From an uncultured Myxococcaceae bacterium (GTDB lineage: Bacteria; Myxococcota_A; Polyangia; Polyangiales; Ga0077539), in NCBI GenBank assembly GCA_945952225.1, contig CAMFHP010000050.1, positions 1 through 54,230 of the forward strand: a stretch of DNA of 54,230 bases, written 5' to 3'. A program made the translations under genes and the position numbers. How positions within the stretch are numbered: the stretch's first letter is position 1; the number at the start of each line of letters is the position of its first letter. Shown in pieces: positions 42,689 to 52,458 of this stretch. The notes beneath the pieces were generated by a model. That model was not told the origin of the DNA and made no database searches. It saw only the letters and a list, made by a program, of their open reading frames with translations.

Positions 42689-43438
42689 ATGCGCCCCCCG
42701 CGTGATCGATCGAAGCTGTCTCTCGTCACGCGCGCCCTGGCGCTCGCGGCGCTCACCCTCGGCGTCGCGTGCACCAGCACGCCCGACTATCCCAACTGCG
42801 AGAACGACCAGCACTGCCAGCGCGACGGCCACCACGAGTTCTGCGTGCAGCGCCACTGCCAGCAGTGCCGGGCCACGAGCGATTGCGCCGAGGGCCAGAC
42901 CTGCCTCCGCAACCGCTGCGTCGCGGGCGTCAACGCCTGCGAGGGCGACAACGACTGCCTCGTCAACCAGCTCTGCGAGAACCACCGCTGCGTGCAGCGC
43001 CCCGAGTGCGACAGCGTGCGCACCTGCCCGCAGGGACGCCGCTGCGACGCCGGACGCTGCGTGGTCGCCGAGGTCTCCGACGAAGATCCCGTCGAGAACC
43101 GCGGCTCGCAGTGCACGCTCGAACCCCCGAGCTTCGAGTTCGACGACGTGGCCCTCAACGAGTCGTCGCGGCAGCAGCTCCAGCGCGCGGCGGAGTGCAT
43201 CCAGCGCGAGCGCACCACGCGGTACGTGCTCATCGGCCGCGCCGACCCGCGCGGAACCACGGAGTACAACCTCGCCCTCGGCGAGCGCCGCGCCCGCATC
43301 GTGCAGCGGTACCTCGTGTCACTGGGGATCCTCCCCGATCGTCTCGCGGTGTCGAGCGAAGGGTCCGAGTTCGCCTCGGGCACCGACGAAGCGGGATGGC
43401 GCCGCGACCGCCGCGTGGATTTCCGCCTGCGCCCCTGA
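42689..43438 (+). CDS. Pal-like (OmpA C-domain) lipoprotein with a Cys-rich N-domain
   Basis: A 249-residue lipoprotein (signal ending LGVAC). Residues 30-125 hold four Cys-rich units (NCENDQHC, QCRATSDCAEGQTC, ACEGDNDCLVNQLC, ECDSVRTCPQGRRC), unusual for Pal. Residues 130-249 are an OmpA/Pal peptidoglycan-binding domain: FEFDDVALN at the start, then LIGRADPRGTTEYNLALGER and RRDRRVDFRL at the end. The Asp and Arg that bind diaminopimelate are present. It would anchor the outer membrane to peptidoglycan. First gene of a four-gene set; the CpoB-like gene starts 57 nt downstream. Confidence 0.85.
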   Translation: MRPPRDRSKLSLVTRALALAALTLGVACTSTPDYPNCENDQHCQRDGHHEFCVQRHCQQCRATSDCAEGQTCLRNRCVAGVNACEGDNDCLVNQLCENHRCVQRPECDSVRTCPQGRRCDAGRCVVAEVSDEDPVENRGSQCTLEPPSFEFDDVALNESSRQQLQRAAECIQRERTTRYVLIGRADPRGTTEYNLALGERRARIVQRYLVSLGILPDRLAVSSEGSEFASGTDEAGWRRDRRVDFRLRP

Positions 43439-43494
43439 ACGCACCGCACCGTCCGCCGCGCTTCATCCCCCACCGAACGAAGAGGACGAACCCG

Positions 43495-44325
43495 ATGGTC
43501 CGCCGCGCTCCGCCCCGCATGCCCGTCGCCCTGGCGCTCTCGCTCCTGCTGCCCGCGTGCTGGGTGACCACGAACGAGCACGACCGCGTGCGCGCCGAGC
43601 TCGACCACCGCATCGGCGCGCTGGAGAACAACGACCGCCAGCGCCGCGAGCAGCTCCAGCAGGCCGTCGACCAGGCCACCGCGCAGGTGCGCACGCTCAA
43701 CGAACAGCTCGAACAGGCCCGCACGCAGACGCGCAACCTCGCCGACCTCGGCGTGCGCATCGACGCCCTCGAAGAGCGCCTCCGCACGCTCAACGGCGCC
43801 CTCGATGACCTGCGCCACAGCGTCGACGACGCTTCGAACGCGCGCACCGCCGTCGAGACCCGCGTGACCGCCGTCGAGCGCCGCGTCGGGCTCGCGCCGC
43901 AGGTGGATCCCTCGCAGATCCCCGCGGACAACGGCCAGCTCCTCGCGCTCGCCCGCACGGCCTTCGAAGCGCGCGACTACACCCGCGCGCGCTTTCTCAC
44001 GAACACGCTCCTCACGCGCGCCGCGCAGGATCCGCTCGCCGACGACGCGCTGCTGCTCCAGTCGCGGTGCCTCGTGGCCGAGAACCGCGCCGCCACCGCC
44101 GTGCAGGACCTCAACCGCCTGCTCCAGACGTACCCCAACGGCGACGCGGTGCCCGACGCCCTCGGCGTGCTGGCCGACGCGTTCGTGAACCTTCGCATGT
44201 GCACGCAGGCCCAGCGCACGCTGCGTCTGCTCATCGAGCGCCACGGACGCACCCCCGCGGGCACCGCCGCCCGCGCGCGGCTCGACCAGGTGCGCGCGCT
44301 GCCCCGCGAGGCCTGCGGGGGATGA
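43495..44325 (+). CDS. CpoB/YbgF-like lipoprotein
   Basis: A 276-residue protein: lipoprotein signal (LLLPAC), a long coiled coil (about 30-130) rich in Arg/Glu/Leu heptads, and a C-terminal TPR domain (about 150-265; TAFEARDYTRARFL, then NGDAVPDALGVLADAFV). This is the CpoB (YbgF) layout, in which the coiled coil trimerises and the TPR part connects Tol-Pal to peptidoglycan synthesis. An AGAGGA Shine-Dalgarno precedes the ATG. The TGA overlaps the next gene's ATG (ATGA). Lipidation is unusual for CpoB, which is periplasmic in E. coli. Confidence 0.82.
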   Translation: MVRRAPPRMPVALALSLLLPACWVTTNEHDRVRAELDHRIGALENNDRQRREQLQQAVDQATAQVRTLNEQLEQARTQTRNLADLGVRIDALEERLRTLNGALDDLRHSVDDASNARTAVETRVTAVERRVGLAPQVDPSQIPADNGQLLALARTAFEARDYTRARFLTNTLLTRAAQDPLADDALLLQSRCLVAENRAATAVQDLNRLLQTYPNGDAVPDALGVLADAFVNLRMCTQAQRTLRLLIERHGRTPAGTAARARLDQVRALPREACGG

Positions 44326-45680
44326 CCCGCGCGAGCGCCGCGCCCGCCCCGGGCTTCACCATCGCCGCCCCGGCCCGCGCGTGGAAGCTCACGGAGAAGC
44401 TCGGCGAGGGCACGCTCTCCGAGGTGTGGCGCGCGACGCAGCCGCCCATCGGCCGCGAGGTGGCGGTGAAGCTCCTGAAGGCCTCGGTGGCGCCGGGCTC
44501 GCAGCTCGGATTGCGCTTCGACCGCGAGGCCGCGCTGCTGGCCTCCATGGCCCATCAGAACATCCCGCAGGTGCACGACGCGGGGGTCGGCCCCGAGGGT
44601 CGTCCGTTCATCGTGATGGAGCTCGTCGACGGCCTCTCGCTCGCGGCGTTGATGAAGCGCGCGTCGTCGTCGCAGCTCCCGTGTGACGTGGCCGCGGTGA
44701 TCGCGCTGAAGCTCGCGCGCGCGCTGGAGTACGTGCACCTGCGCGGGGTGATCCACCGCGACTGCAAGCCTTCGAACGTGCTCGTGAGCCGCCGCGGCGA
44801 CGTGAAGCTCGCGGACTTTGGTCTCGCGCGCGAGGTCACCGACACCACCCCCGAGGGCCTCGGCGTCGTGGGAACGCCCGCGTACATGAGCCCCGAGCAG
44901 GTGCTCGGCGACCGCCTCGATTTTCGCTCGGACCTCTTCAGCTTCGGCATCGTGTTCTACGAGATGCTCACCGCGCGCAGGCCCTTCGAAGAAGACCCGG
45001 GGCGCACGGTGATGCAGAAGATCCGCCTCGACCGATACACCCCGCCACGCAGCGTGCGACGCGACGTTCCGCCGGTGCTTGAAAGGGTGCTCGGTCGGTG
45101 CCTCGAGAAGAACCCCGCGCACCGCTACCCCTCGACGGGCGCCCTCTGCGACGACCTCAACGAGTACCTCTCGCGCGCGGGCGTGAGCTCGCACGAGGCC
45201 CGTCTCATCGCGTACCTCCGCGAGGTCTCGGTGCTCGACCACGACGGCGAGCGCAGGGCCCTCGGCCCCGTGGCCTCGGCGTGGACGAAGCCCTCGGGCG
45301 AGCGCAACCCGCTGCGTCCCGCGGTGTTCGGCCAGGCCCTCGCGGGGCTCGCGCTGGTCATGGGCTTCGGCGCCAACGAGCTCTCGCTCTCCCGCGATCC
45401 GACCCCGACGCCGACGCTCGGTCCGCGCCCCATGGGAACGCCCGGCGTGGGCTACCTCCGGGTGTTGGCGCGCCCCTGGGCCGAGGTGTCCGTCGACGGC
45501 GTGGCGGTCGACACCACGCCCACCGCGCGGCCCATTCCCCTCGCGCCGGGAAGCCATTTCGTTCGACTCCGCAACCCCGCGTGCATCACCGAAGACCGGA
45601 GCATCCAGGTCGCCGCGGGCGCCGTCGTGTGGATCGACGCCGAGCTCCGCGCCGCCAGCGAGGCCCGTCATGGCGAGTGA
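44322..45680 (+). CDS. Ser/Thr protein kinase with C-terminal PEGA-like domain
   Basis: A 452-residue kinase. Kinase domain about 20-285: LGEGTLSEVWRA, K50 in EVAVKL, HRDCKPSNVL, KLADFGLAR, GTPAYMSPEQ. After a linker comes one hydrophobic segment (about 335-355), then a small beta domain, YLRVLARPWAEVSVDGVAVD with TTPTARPIPL, typical of PEGA domains. All catalytic motifs are present. Sits between the CpoB-like gene (ATGA overlap) and the LysM gene (11-nt overlap), so it is likely to sense or control the peptidoglycan/outer-membrane link. Confidence 0.9.
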   Translation: MTRASAAPAPGFTIAAPARAWKLTEKLGEGTLSEVWRATQPPIGREVAVKLLKASVAPGSQLGLRFDREAALLASMAHQNIPQVHDAGVGPEGRPFIVMELVDGLSLAALMKRASSSQLPCDVAAVIALKLARALEYVHLRGVIHRDCKPSNVLVSRRGDVKLADFGLAREVTDTTPEGLGVVGTPAYMSPEQVLGDRLDFRSDLFSFGIVFYEMLTARRPFEEDPGRTVMQKIRLDRYTPPRSVRRDVPPVLERVLGRCLEKNPAHRYPSTGALCDDLNEYLSRAGVSSHEARLIAYLREVSVLDHDGERRALGPVASAWTKPSGERNPLRPAVFGQALAGLALVMGFGANELSLSRDPTPTPTLGPRPMGTPGVGYLRVLARPWAEVSVDGVAVDTTPTARPIPLAPGSHFVRLRNPACITEDRSIQVAAGAVVWIDAELRAASEARHGE

Positions 45681-46650
45681 GCGACGCCCGTCTCGCAGGG
45701 CTCCGTGGCGGCTCACCGCGGCCCTCGCGCTGTGCCTCGCCGCGAGCGCCGTGCCCCGTGAATCAAGGGCCGACGTGATCCACGTGGTCGCGCGCGGAGA
45801 CACCCTCGCGGGCCTCGCCGAGCGCTACTACGGCAACGTCGCGATGGAGTCGCTCATCGTCGCGGCGAACTACCTGTACCTCCAGGCGAACCCCGCGCTC
45901 GGGCCGGGCACACACCTGGTGATCCCGAGCGTGACGTACCTCCGCGTGGCCCCCAACGACACGTGGGAACAGCTCGCGCGAAGGCACCTCAGCGATCCGC
46001 GCCGCGGGCCCTACCTCGCGCGCATCAACGGCGGCGCGTTCAACATCCCGCCGTCGCCGGGCACGGTGATCCGCCTGCCCTACCTGCTCCGCTACGTGGT
46101 GCACGACGAGGAGCCGCTCTTCGAAGTGGCCCGACGCTTCTACGGCGACCGCACGCAGGTGCAGTTCGTGTTGGAGTTCAACTTCCTCCAGAGCGCGCGC
46201 GTGCAGCGGGGTCAGGCGCTGATGCTCCCCATCGCCGACGCGGTGCTCCGCGAGCAGGCCGCGGGCAGCGCCGACGCCGCGCTCGTCGAGGTGCACAACG
46301 CCCAGCGGCGGGTCGAGCGCGAGCTCCCCACGTTCCGTCAGTACGTGGCCCGCGGGCTCTACGTCGAAGCCGTGGCCGCGGGCGCGCGCCTCCTCGCCGC
46401 GACGGACCTCACGCGCGATCAGCGCCTCGTGATCGACCGCGGACTCGCCGAGTCGTACGCCGCCCTCGACCGCCGCGACCTCGCCGCCGACGCGCTCCGC
46501 GACGCGTACAGCACCGATCCGTCGTTCACCCTCGACCCCGACACCACGCCCCCCAAGGTGCTCGACGCGTGGGCCCTCGCGCGCGGCTCGGCTCCCACCA
46601 CGGTCATCGCGCCGGCGCCCCCCACGGCGCGGCCCGACAACGCCCACTGA
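45670..46650 (+). CDS. Exported LysM-domain protein
   Basis: A 326-residue exported protein with a signal peptide (to about residue 35) and two or three LysM-like units: VIHVVARGDTLAGLAERYYG, YLRVAPNDTWEQLARRHL, and YVVHDEEPLFEVARRFYG. LysM binds peptidoglycan GlcNAc. The C-terminal 120 residues are helical, TPR-like (YAALDRRDLAADALRDAYST). The ATG overlaps the kinase stop region by 11 nt, so the gene is translated as the last member of the operon. A role with Pal and CpoB at the cell wall is likely. Confidence 0.85.
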   Translation: MASERRPSRRAPWRLTAALALCLAASAVPRESRADVIHVVARGDTLAGLAERYYGNVAMESLIVAANYLYLQANPALGPGTHLVIPSVTYLRVAPNDTWEQLARRHLSDPRRGPYLARINGGAFNIPPSPGTVIRLPYLLRYVVHDEEPLFEVARRFYGDRTQVQFVLEFNFLQSARVQRGQALMLPIADAVLREQAAGSADAALVEVHNAQRRVERELPTFRQYVARGLYVEAVAAGARLLAATDLTRDQRLVIDRGLAESYAALDRRDLAADALRDAYSTDPSFTLDPDTTPPKVLDAWALARGSAPTTVIAPAPPTARPDNAH

Positions 46651-46662
46651 CCGTCGCAGCCC

Positions 46663-46986
46663 CTACGCGTCGCTCCGCCGCAGGAGCTCGGCCTCGTGCG
46701 CTTCGACCGCGCGTTCGAGGCGTTCGAGCTCGCGGAGCATGAGGGCCACAAAATCGCGCTCATCCGCGGGAGCCTCGCGACGTTGCTGCTCCACCAGCAG
46801 AAACTCCGCGGCGCCCTTGAGCGCGGCCATGGGGTTGCGCACCCCGTCGGAGAAGCGCGAGACGAGCGCGCAGAGAGGCTCCTCGCGGACGCCGCTCCCG
46901 GCCGCCGGTTGTGCGGGCGGCGTGGGATGGTCGTCGGGCCTGGCCGCACGCGCGCGCGGCCGCAACAAGCGTGGTGTCGTCCCCAT
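46663..46986 (-). CDS. HisKA-like domain protein without the phospho-accepting His
   Basis: A 107-residue protein. After a basic, Pro-rich N-terminus it contains one helical hairpin: FSDGVRNPMAALKGAAEFLL, then MLRELERLERAVEA. This follows the HisKA dimerisation helices (usually SHELRNPLAAIKGAAELL) but reads SDGVRNP, so the His is missing, and no GHKL domain is attached. It may be a dimerisation or decoy module. The start ATG at 46986 is supported by TACGAT 10 nt upstream; an ATG at 46998 is also in frame. It converges on the LysM gene. Confidence 0.5.
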   Translation of the reverse strand: MGTTPRLLRPRARAARPDDHPTPPAQPAAGSGVREEPLCALVSRFSDGVRNPMAALKGAAEFLLVEQQRREAPADERDFVALMLRELERLERAVEAHEAELLRRSDA

Positions 46987-46996
46987 AGACGAACGC

Positions 46997-47002
46997 ATCG
47001 TA
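46997..47002 (-). promoter_or_regulatory. Start-proximal -10-like hexamer TACGAT
   Basis: On the minus strand TACGAT ends 10 nt before the ATG at 46986. This hexamer overlaps the alternative ATG at 46998, which would not be transcribed if it is used. Confidence 0.35.
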
Positions 47003-47124
47003 CGCGCACGCCCCGCAACGCTGGAAGGCCCTGCGACGCACTTCTCGCCCCCGCGTGCAGATTCTTCCGTGCCACATTGCGCTGGTGTGTGCGGCCGCGG
47101 GCGGATGGAATGTCTCCCAGTTCC

Positions 47125-48777
47125 ATGCGCACACGCCCTCTTCTCGTCGCGCTCGTCGCGCTCGCCGCATGCAGCGTGGGCAACTCGTCGCCCCCGCTCC
47201 CCTCGGACCCCGTCGACGGCGCTGCCGACACGTCACCGTCCGACGTCTCGCGCGCGGACATCGCCGTCGATCGCACGGTCGACACGGACGCACCGCCCAC
47301 GCCCGACGCCTCGCTCGATGCCCCTTCGGATACGGCCTCCGACGGGTCTGCGACCGACGCCGCGGGCGACGTGAACAACCGCTACGACGTGGTGCCCGGC
47401 GACGGCGCGCCCGTGTGCGACGCGGGCATGAGCTGCACGCCCCGGCCCGACGGATGCGGCCCCCGCGAGGTCTGCAACGACGGCCTCGACAACAACTGCG
47501 ACGGCCGCGCCGACGAGGGATGCCCGTGCATTCCGGGCACGGTGCAGCGGTGCTCGCTCGCGCCGCCGGGACGACGCGCCGTGGGCACCTGCGCCGACGG
47601 AAACCAGACCTGCACGGGCGTCGGAGAGTTCGGCACGTGGAGCGCGTGTGCGGGCGCGATCTCTCCCTCGGCGGAGCGCTGCGATGGCGCCGACAACGAC
47701 TGCGACGGATGCGCCGACAACGGGCTCTGCTGCCGTCCTGCGGGCACGTGTCCGTCGGCGGGCGATGCGCGTGTTCCCGCGGGGAGGCCCTTCGCGACGT
47801 ACACCCTCCGCGGGTCGACGTTCTTCCCCGGCGCGGCGCGCGCGTGGCGCTGGCGCGTGGTGGGCGGGCCGTGTGATCAGCTCGTGTACGCGACGCGCTC
47901 GCGGGTGTCGTACCGGGTCGAGGGCGCGGGCGCAGACCCTCGCGAGTCGAGCACCGAGACGCTGACCTTCACGCCCACGCTCTCGGGGGACTACACCGTC
48001 ACGCTCACGGTCACCGCCGCCGATGGGAGCACCTTCGAGTGCACCTTCGTGGTCTCGATCCGCGCGCCGGGCCTGCGCGTCGAGCTCTGCTGGGACCGCA
48101 CGGGAAACCCTCGCGCCACCGACAGCACCGCGGGCGCCGACCTCGATCTCTGGCTCCAGGGACCGCGCGTGACGGGCACCTGGGGCTTTCCCCCGGGCTT
48201 CGAAGACGACCACACCTGCGGGCCGTACAACTGCTTCAACCGCGACGCGGACATCCCGTCGATCTTCCGCGCGTCGCGTCCCGACTGGGGCTACGCCTCG
48301 ACGCCCGGCGGCGCGTGCCGCACGCCCGACACCGGCGGCGTGTGCCGCAACCCCCGCCTCGACGTCGACAACAACGGCGTGAACGACGCGGCCCACAGCG
48401 ACGTGGACCCCGAGAACATCAACGTCGACGCGCCCCGCGACGGCGACTCGTTCCGCATCGGCGTGTACTACTGGCGCGGCGCGGTGGCGGCGCAGCCCAT
48501 GGTGAACGTTTACTGCGGCGGCGCGCTGCGGGCGACCTTCGGCGGCGCCACCGTGGGCGGCACGCTCTACGGCTCGGCACCCGTCGCGGGGTTCACGCAG
48601 GGACGCGGCGGCTTCGACACCACGTCGTCGTTCTGGCGCGTGGCCGACGTCACGCTCCGCGCAGGCGGAACCGCGTGCGACATTGCCCCGCTGGTGCTCT
48701 CCGCGGGCACGGCGGGCGCTCCCTGCGTGCGCACCGACACCGACCGCAGCTACGACGGACCGTGCCGTCGCCGTTGA
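47125..48777 (+). CDS. MopE-type Cys/Asp-motif surface lipoprotein
   Basis: A 550-residue lipoprotein (ALVALAAC). An Asp/Ser/Thr linker (about 22-90) leads to two MopE-like motifs, CNDGLDNNCDGRADEGC and CDGADNDCDGCADNGLC, known as a putative metal-binding repeat in bacterial surface proteins. A PKD/Ig-like segment (about 225-310; FTPTLSGDYTVTLTVTAADG) follows, and the C-terminal domain (AGADLDLWLQGP, then DSFRIGVYYW) resembles pre-peptidase or DUF-type jelly-roll folds. Many paired Cys. It is probably a cell-surface binding protein. An ATG 15 nt upstream (47110) is in frame; 47125 gives the cleaner signal peptide. Confidence 0.78.
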   Translation: MRTRPLLVALVALAACSVGNSSPPLPSDPVDGAADTSPSDVSRADIAVDRTVDTDAPPTPDASLDAPSDTASDGSATDAAGDVNNRYDVVPGDGAPVCDAGMSCTPRPDGCGPREVCNDGLDNNCDGRADEGCPCIPGTVQRCSLAPPGRRAVGTCADGNQTCTGVGEFGTWSACAGAISPSAERCDGADNDCDGCADNGLCCRPAGTCPSAGDARVPAGRPFATYTLRGSTFFPGAARAWRWRVVGGPCDQLVYATRSRVSYRVEGAGADPRESSTETLTFTPTLSGDYTVTLTVTAADGSTFECTFVVSIRAPGLRVELCWDRTGNPRATDSTAGADLDLWLQGPRVTGTWGFPPGFEDDHTCGPYNCFNRDADIPSIFRASRPDWGYASTPGGACRTPDTGGVCRNPRLDVDNNGVNDAAHSDVDPENINVDAPRDGDSFRIGVYYWRGAVAAQPMVNVYCGGALRATFGGATVGGTLYGSAPVAGFTQGRGGFDTTSSFWRVADVTLRAGGTACDIAPLVLSAGTAGAPCVRTDTDRSYDGPCRRR

Positions 48778-48811
48778 CCTTCTGCCCGCGTTGTTCGATC
48801 ACGCGAAGCCC

Positions 48812-49627
48812 GTGCGACGCGCCCTCCGACGCCTCTCCCTCCTCGCGCTCGCACTCCCCCTCGGAGCCGCCCTGATGCTCTACGCCCTGCAACGCGCGCT
48901 GCTCTTTCCCGCGCCCGCGCCGCGCCCCCACGACGCGCGCGCGCAGCTCGTCGAAGCGCGCACGCCCACGCAGCGCAGGGCCGTCGCCGCGTGGTGGCCT
49001 GCGAGCGCGGGCGATGCCACCGCGCGCCCCACGGTGGTGTACCTCCACGGCAACGGGATGCAGCTCGCCGACGCGGTGGAGCTCGGTCCGTGGCTCCACG
49101 CGCGGGGCTTCAACCTCTATGCGATCGAGTATCCGGGCTATGGCCCACTCCACGGCGACGCGCCCTCGGAGGTCTCCCTTCTCGACGCCGCGCGCGCGTC
49201 GATGGAGGCCCTCCGCACGCAGCTCCACGTGCCCGCGTCGCGCACGGTGCTGCTCGGTCAATCGCTGGGCACGGGCGTGGCCGTCGACCTCGCATCACGC
49301 GGTGAGGCAGCGGCCCTGGTGCTGCTCTCGCCGTACCGCTCCATCGCCGACGTGGCGCAGTCGATGTTCGGCGCGCTGCCCGTGCGATGGCTCGTGCGCG
49401 ACCGCTTCGACTCCGCGGCGAAGGCCCCGTCGGTGCGCGCGCCCGTGTGGGTGATCCACGGAACGGCCGACGAGGTGATCCCCTTCGCGCAGGGCGCCTC
49501 GCTCGCCGAGCGCTTCGCCCGCGGACGCCTCGTGGCCCTCGCCGGCGCGCACCACAACGACCTGTGGAGCGACCACGCAGACGCCCTCGAAGCCGCGCTC
49601 CGCGAGGCCGCGCGCGCCGCGGAGTGA
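48812..49627 (+). CDS. Membrane-anchored alpha/beta hydrolase (Bem46/ABHD-like)
   Basis: A 271-residue serine hydrolase with one N-terminal transmembrane helix (LSLLALALPLGAALMLYAL) and the short motif LLFPAP typical of Bem46/ABHD13-type proteins. Catalytic elements: VVYLHGNGMQL, nucleophile elbow GQSLGTG, an Asp in HGTADEVIPF and a His in GAHHNDL. Members act as lipid or ester hydrolases; substrate unknown. The start is uncertain: GTG 48812 is used, TTG 48791 is an alternative. 34 nt after the MopE-type gene. Confidence 0.85.
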   Translation: MRRALRRLSLLALALPLGAALMLYALQRALLFPAPAPRPHDARAQLVEARTPTQRRAVAAWWPASAGDATARPTVVYLHGNGMQLADAVELGPWLHARGFNLYAIEYPGYGPLHGDAPSEVSLLDAARASMEALRTQLHVPASRTVLLGQSLGTGVAVDLASRGEAAALVLLSPYRSIADVAQSMFGALPVRWLVRDRFDSAAKAPSVRAPVWVIHGTADEVIPFAQGASLAERFARGRLVALAGAHHNDLWSDHADALEAALREAARAAE

Positions 49628-49682
49628 GCCCGTGAGAAGGTGACAGAGAATGACCGACGCGCCGGGGGGGCGCGGGTATGCG

Positions 49683-51073
<1,391 letters not shown>

Positions 51074-51077
<4 letters not shown>

Positions 51078-52039
51078 GGGGTCCTCTTCGTGTGGGGCTT
51101 CTTCGATTCGTATCCGAGGCGCGCGAGCTCATCGGAGGAGCGCGTCCAGTCGGGCGTGACCTTCACCCAGAGCTGCAGAAACACCTGCTTGCCGAGGAGC
51201 TTCTCGACCTCGGCGCGGGCCCGCGAGCCCACCGCCCGGATGCGCTCGCCCTTCTTGCCCACGAGGATCTTCTTCTGCCCCTCGCGCTCCACGTGGATCG
51301 ACGCGGTGATGCGCGGCATGGGGGCCTTCTCGTCGAAGGCGTCGATCTCGACGGCGCACACGTACGGGATCTCTTCGCCCGTCTCGGCGATGACGGCTTC
51401 ACGCACGCGCTCGGCGACGAAGAAGCGCTCGGGGCGGTCGGTGAGCGTGTCGTCGGGATAGAGCGCCGGGCCCTCGGGCACGCGGGCCACGAGCGCGTCG
51501 AGCACGAGCCCGATGCCGTCGCCCGTGGTCGCCGAGATGGGAATGATCTCTTCGAACGTGCGGGCCTTCGCGTACGCGTCGAGGGCCGGGAGCATGGCCT
51601 CCTTGGGGCGCACGCGGTCGACCTTGTTGAGCACGAGGATCACCGGACGCGTCGTCGAGGCGAGGGCCGCGAGCACCTCGGCGTCGTAGGTCGGTCCCTT
51701 GTCTCCGTCGGCCGCGTCGGCGACGTAGAGCACCACGTCGGCGTCTTCGGCCGCGGTGCGCGCTTCGGAGTTCATGTACTCGCCGAGGCGGCGGTGCGGG
51801 CGGTGGATGCCGGGGGTGTCGACGACGACGAGCTGCGCGTCGCGGCCGCCGGGGCGCGTGACGACGGCGAGCACGCGGTCGCGCGTGGTCTCGGGCTTGG
51901 GGGTGACGATGGAGAGGCTCTCCCCGACGAGGGCGTTGAGCAGCGTGCTCTTGCCCACGTTGGGACGGCCGACAAGGGCCACCACGCCCGCGCGGCGCAC
52001 CGGCGGGGGAGGCGGAGAATCAACGGTATGGGAGGTCAT
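51074..52039 (-). CDS. era: Ribosome-assembly GTPase Era
   Basis: A 321-residue GTPase with a single G domain (GRPNVGKST, TTRDR, DTPGIHRPH, NKVDRV) and a C-terminal type-II KH domain (ILVGKKGERIRAVG). Era binds the 3' end of 16S rRNA during 30S maturation. ATG 52039 was chosen; the upstream in-frame extension would be a Pro-rich tail of no known use. A TATACC is centred about 20 nt upstream and may be its -10. Overlaps der downstream, giving an era-der operon. Confidence 0.97.
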
Positions 52040-52134
52040 GGCGAAAATGGGCGGCGGGTATACTCCACCTCCCGGTCCGCGCACCACTCGGCCTTTGGTT
52101 GAATTTCCGAAGTGTGATAGAGCGCGGCGCCGCC

Positions 52135-52392
52135 ATGCGAACGCTCCTTCTGCTCGCCGCCCTCTCGCTCGTTGCGTGCACCGTGCAGTCCACGGGCGCG
52201 CGCTGCGAGATCACCGCCGACTGCAACACGGCGCAGGGCGACGAGTGCCGCAGCGAGCAGAACCCCGCGCTCGCGTGCTCGGGTTCGAACACCGACCGCT
52301 GCATCTGCTGCCCGTCGAACCCCACCGCCGCCGCCGCCGAACCCGCCTGCCGCGTGACCACCACGACGGCCGACGCGGGCGTGCGCGACTGA
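52135..52392 (+). CDS. Small Cys-rich lipoprotein
   Basis: An 85-residue lipoprotein: signal ending SLVAC, then a short mature part with eight further Cys (among them RCEITADC, DECRS, RCICC) and a Thr/Ala tail. The CxITxDC unit resembles the units of the Pal-like protein's N-domain. Function unknown; possibly a surface knottin-like module. ATG at 52135 begins the signal peptide. TAGAGC is 11 nt upstream. Divergent from era. Confidence 0.7.
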   Translation: MRTLLLLAALSLVACTVQSTGARCEITADCNTAQGDECRSEQNPALACSGSNTDRCICCPSNPTAAAAEPACRVTTTTADAGVRD

Positions 52393-52458
52393 TCACGCTC
52401 GCACACCTCGATCCGCGAATCGCCCCGGCGCACACCGCATCACGCGACGCGCGCGGTG

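Noticed and set aside
43230-43958. Minus-strand frames inside the Pal/CpoB region
   Set aside because: They are opposite genes with clear OmpA and TPR motifs and show only antisense composition.
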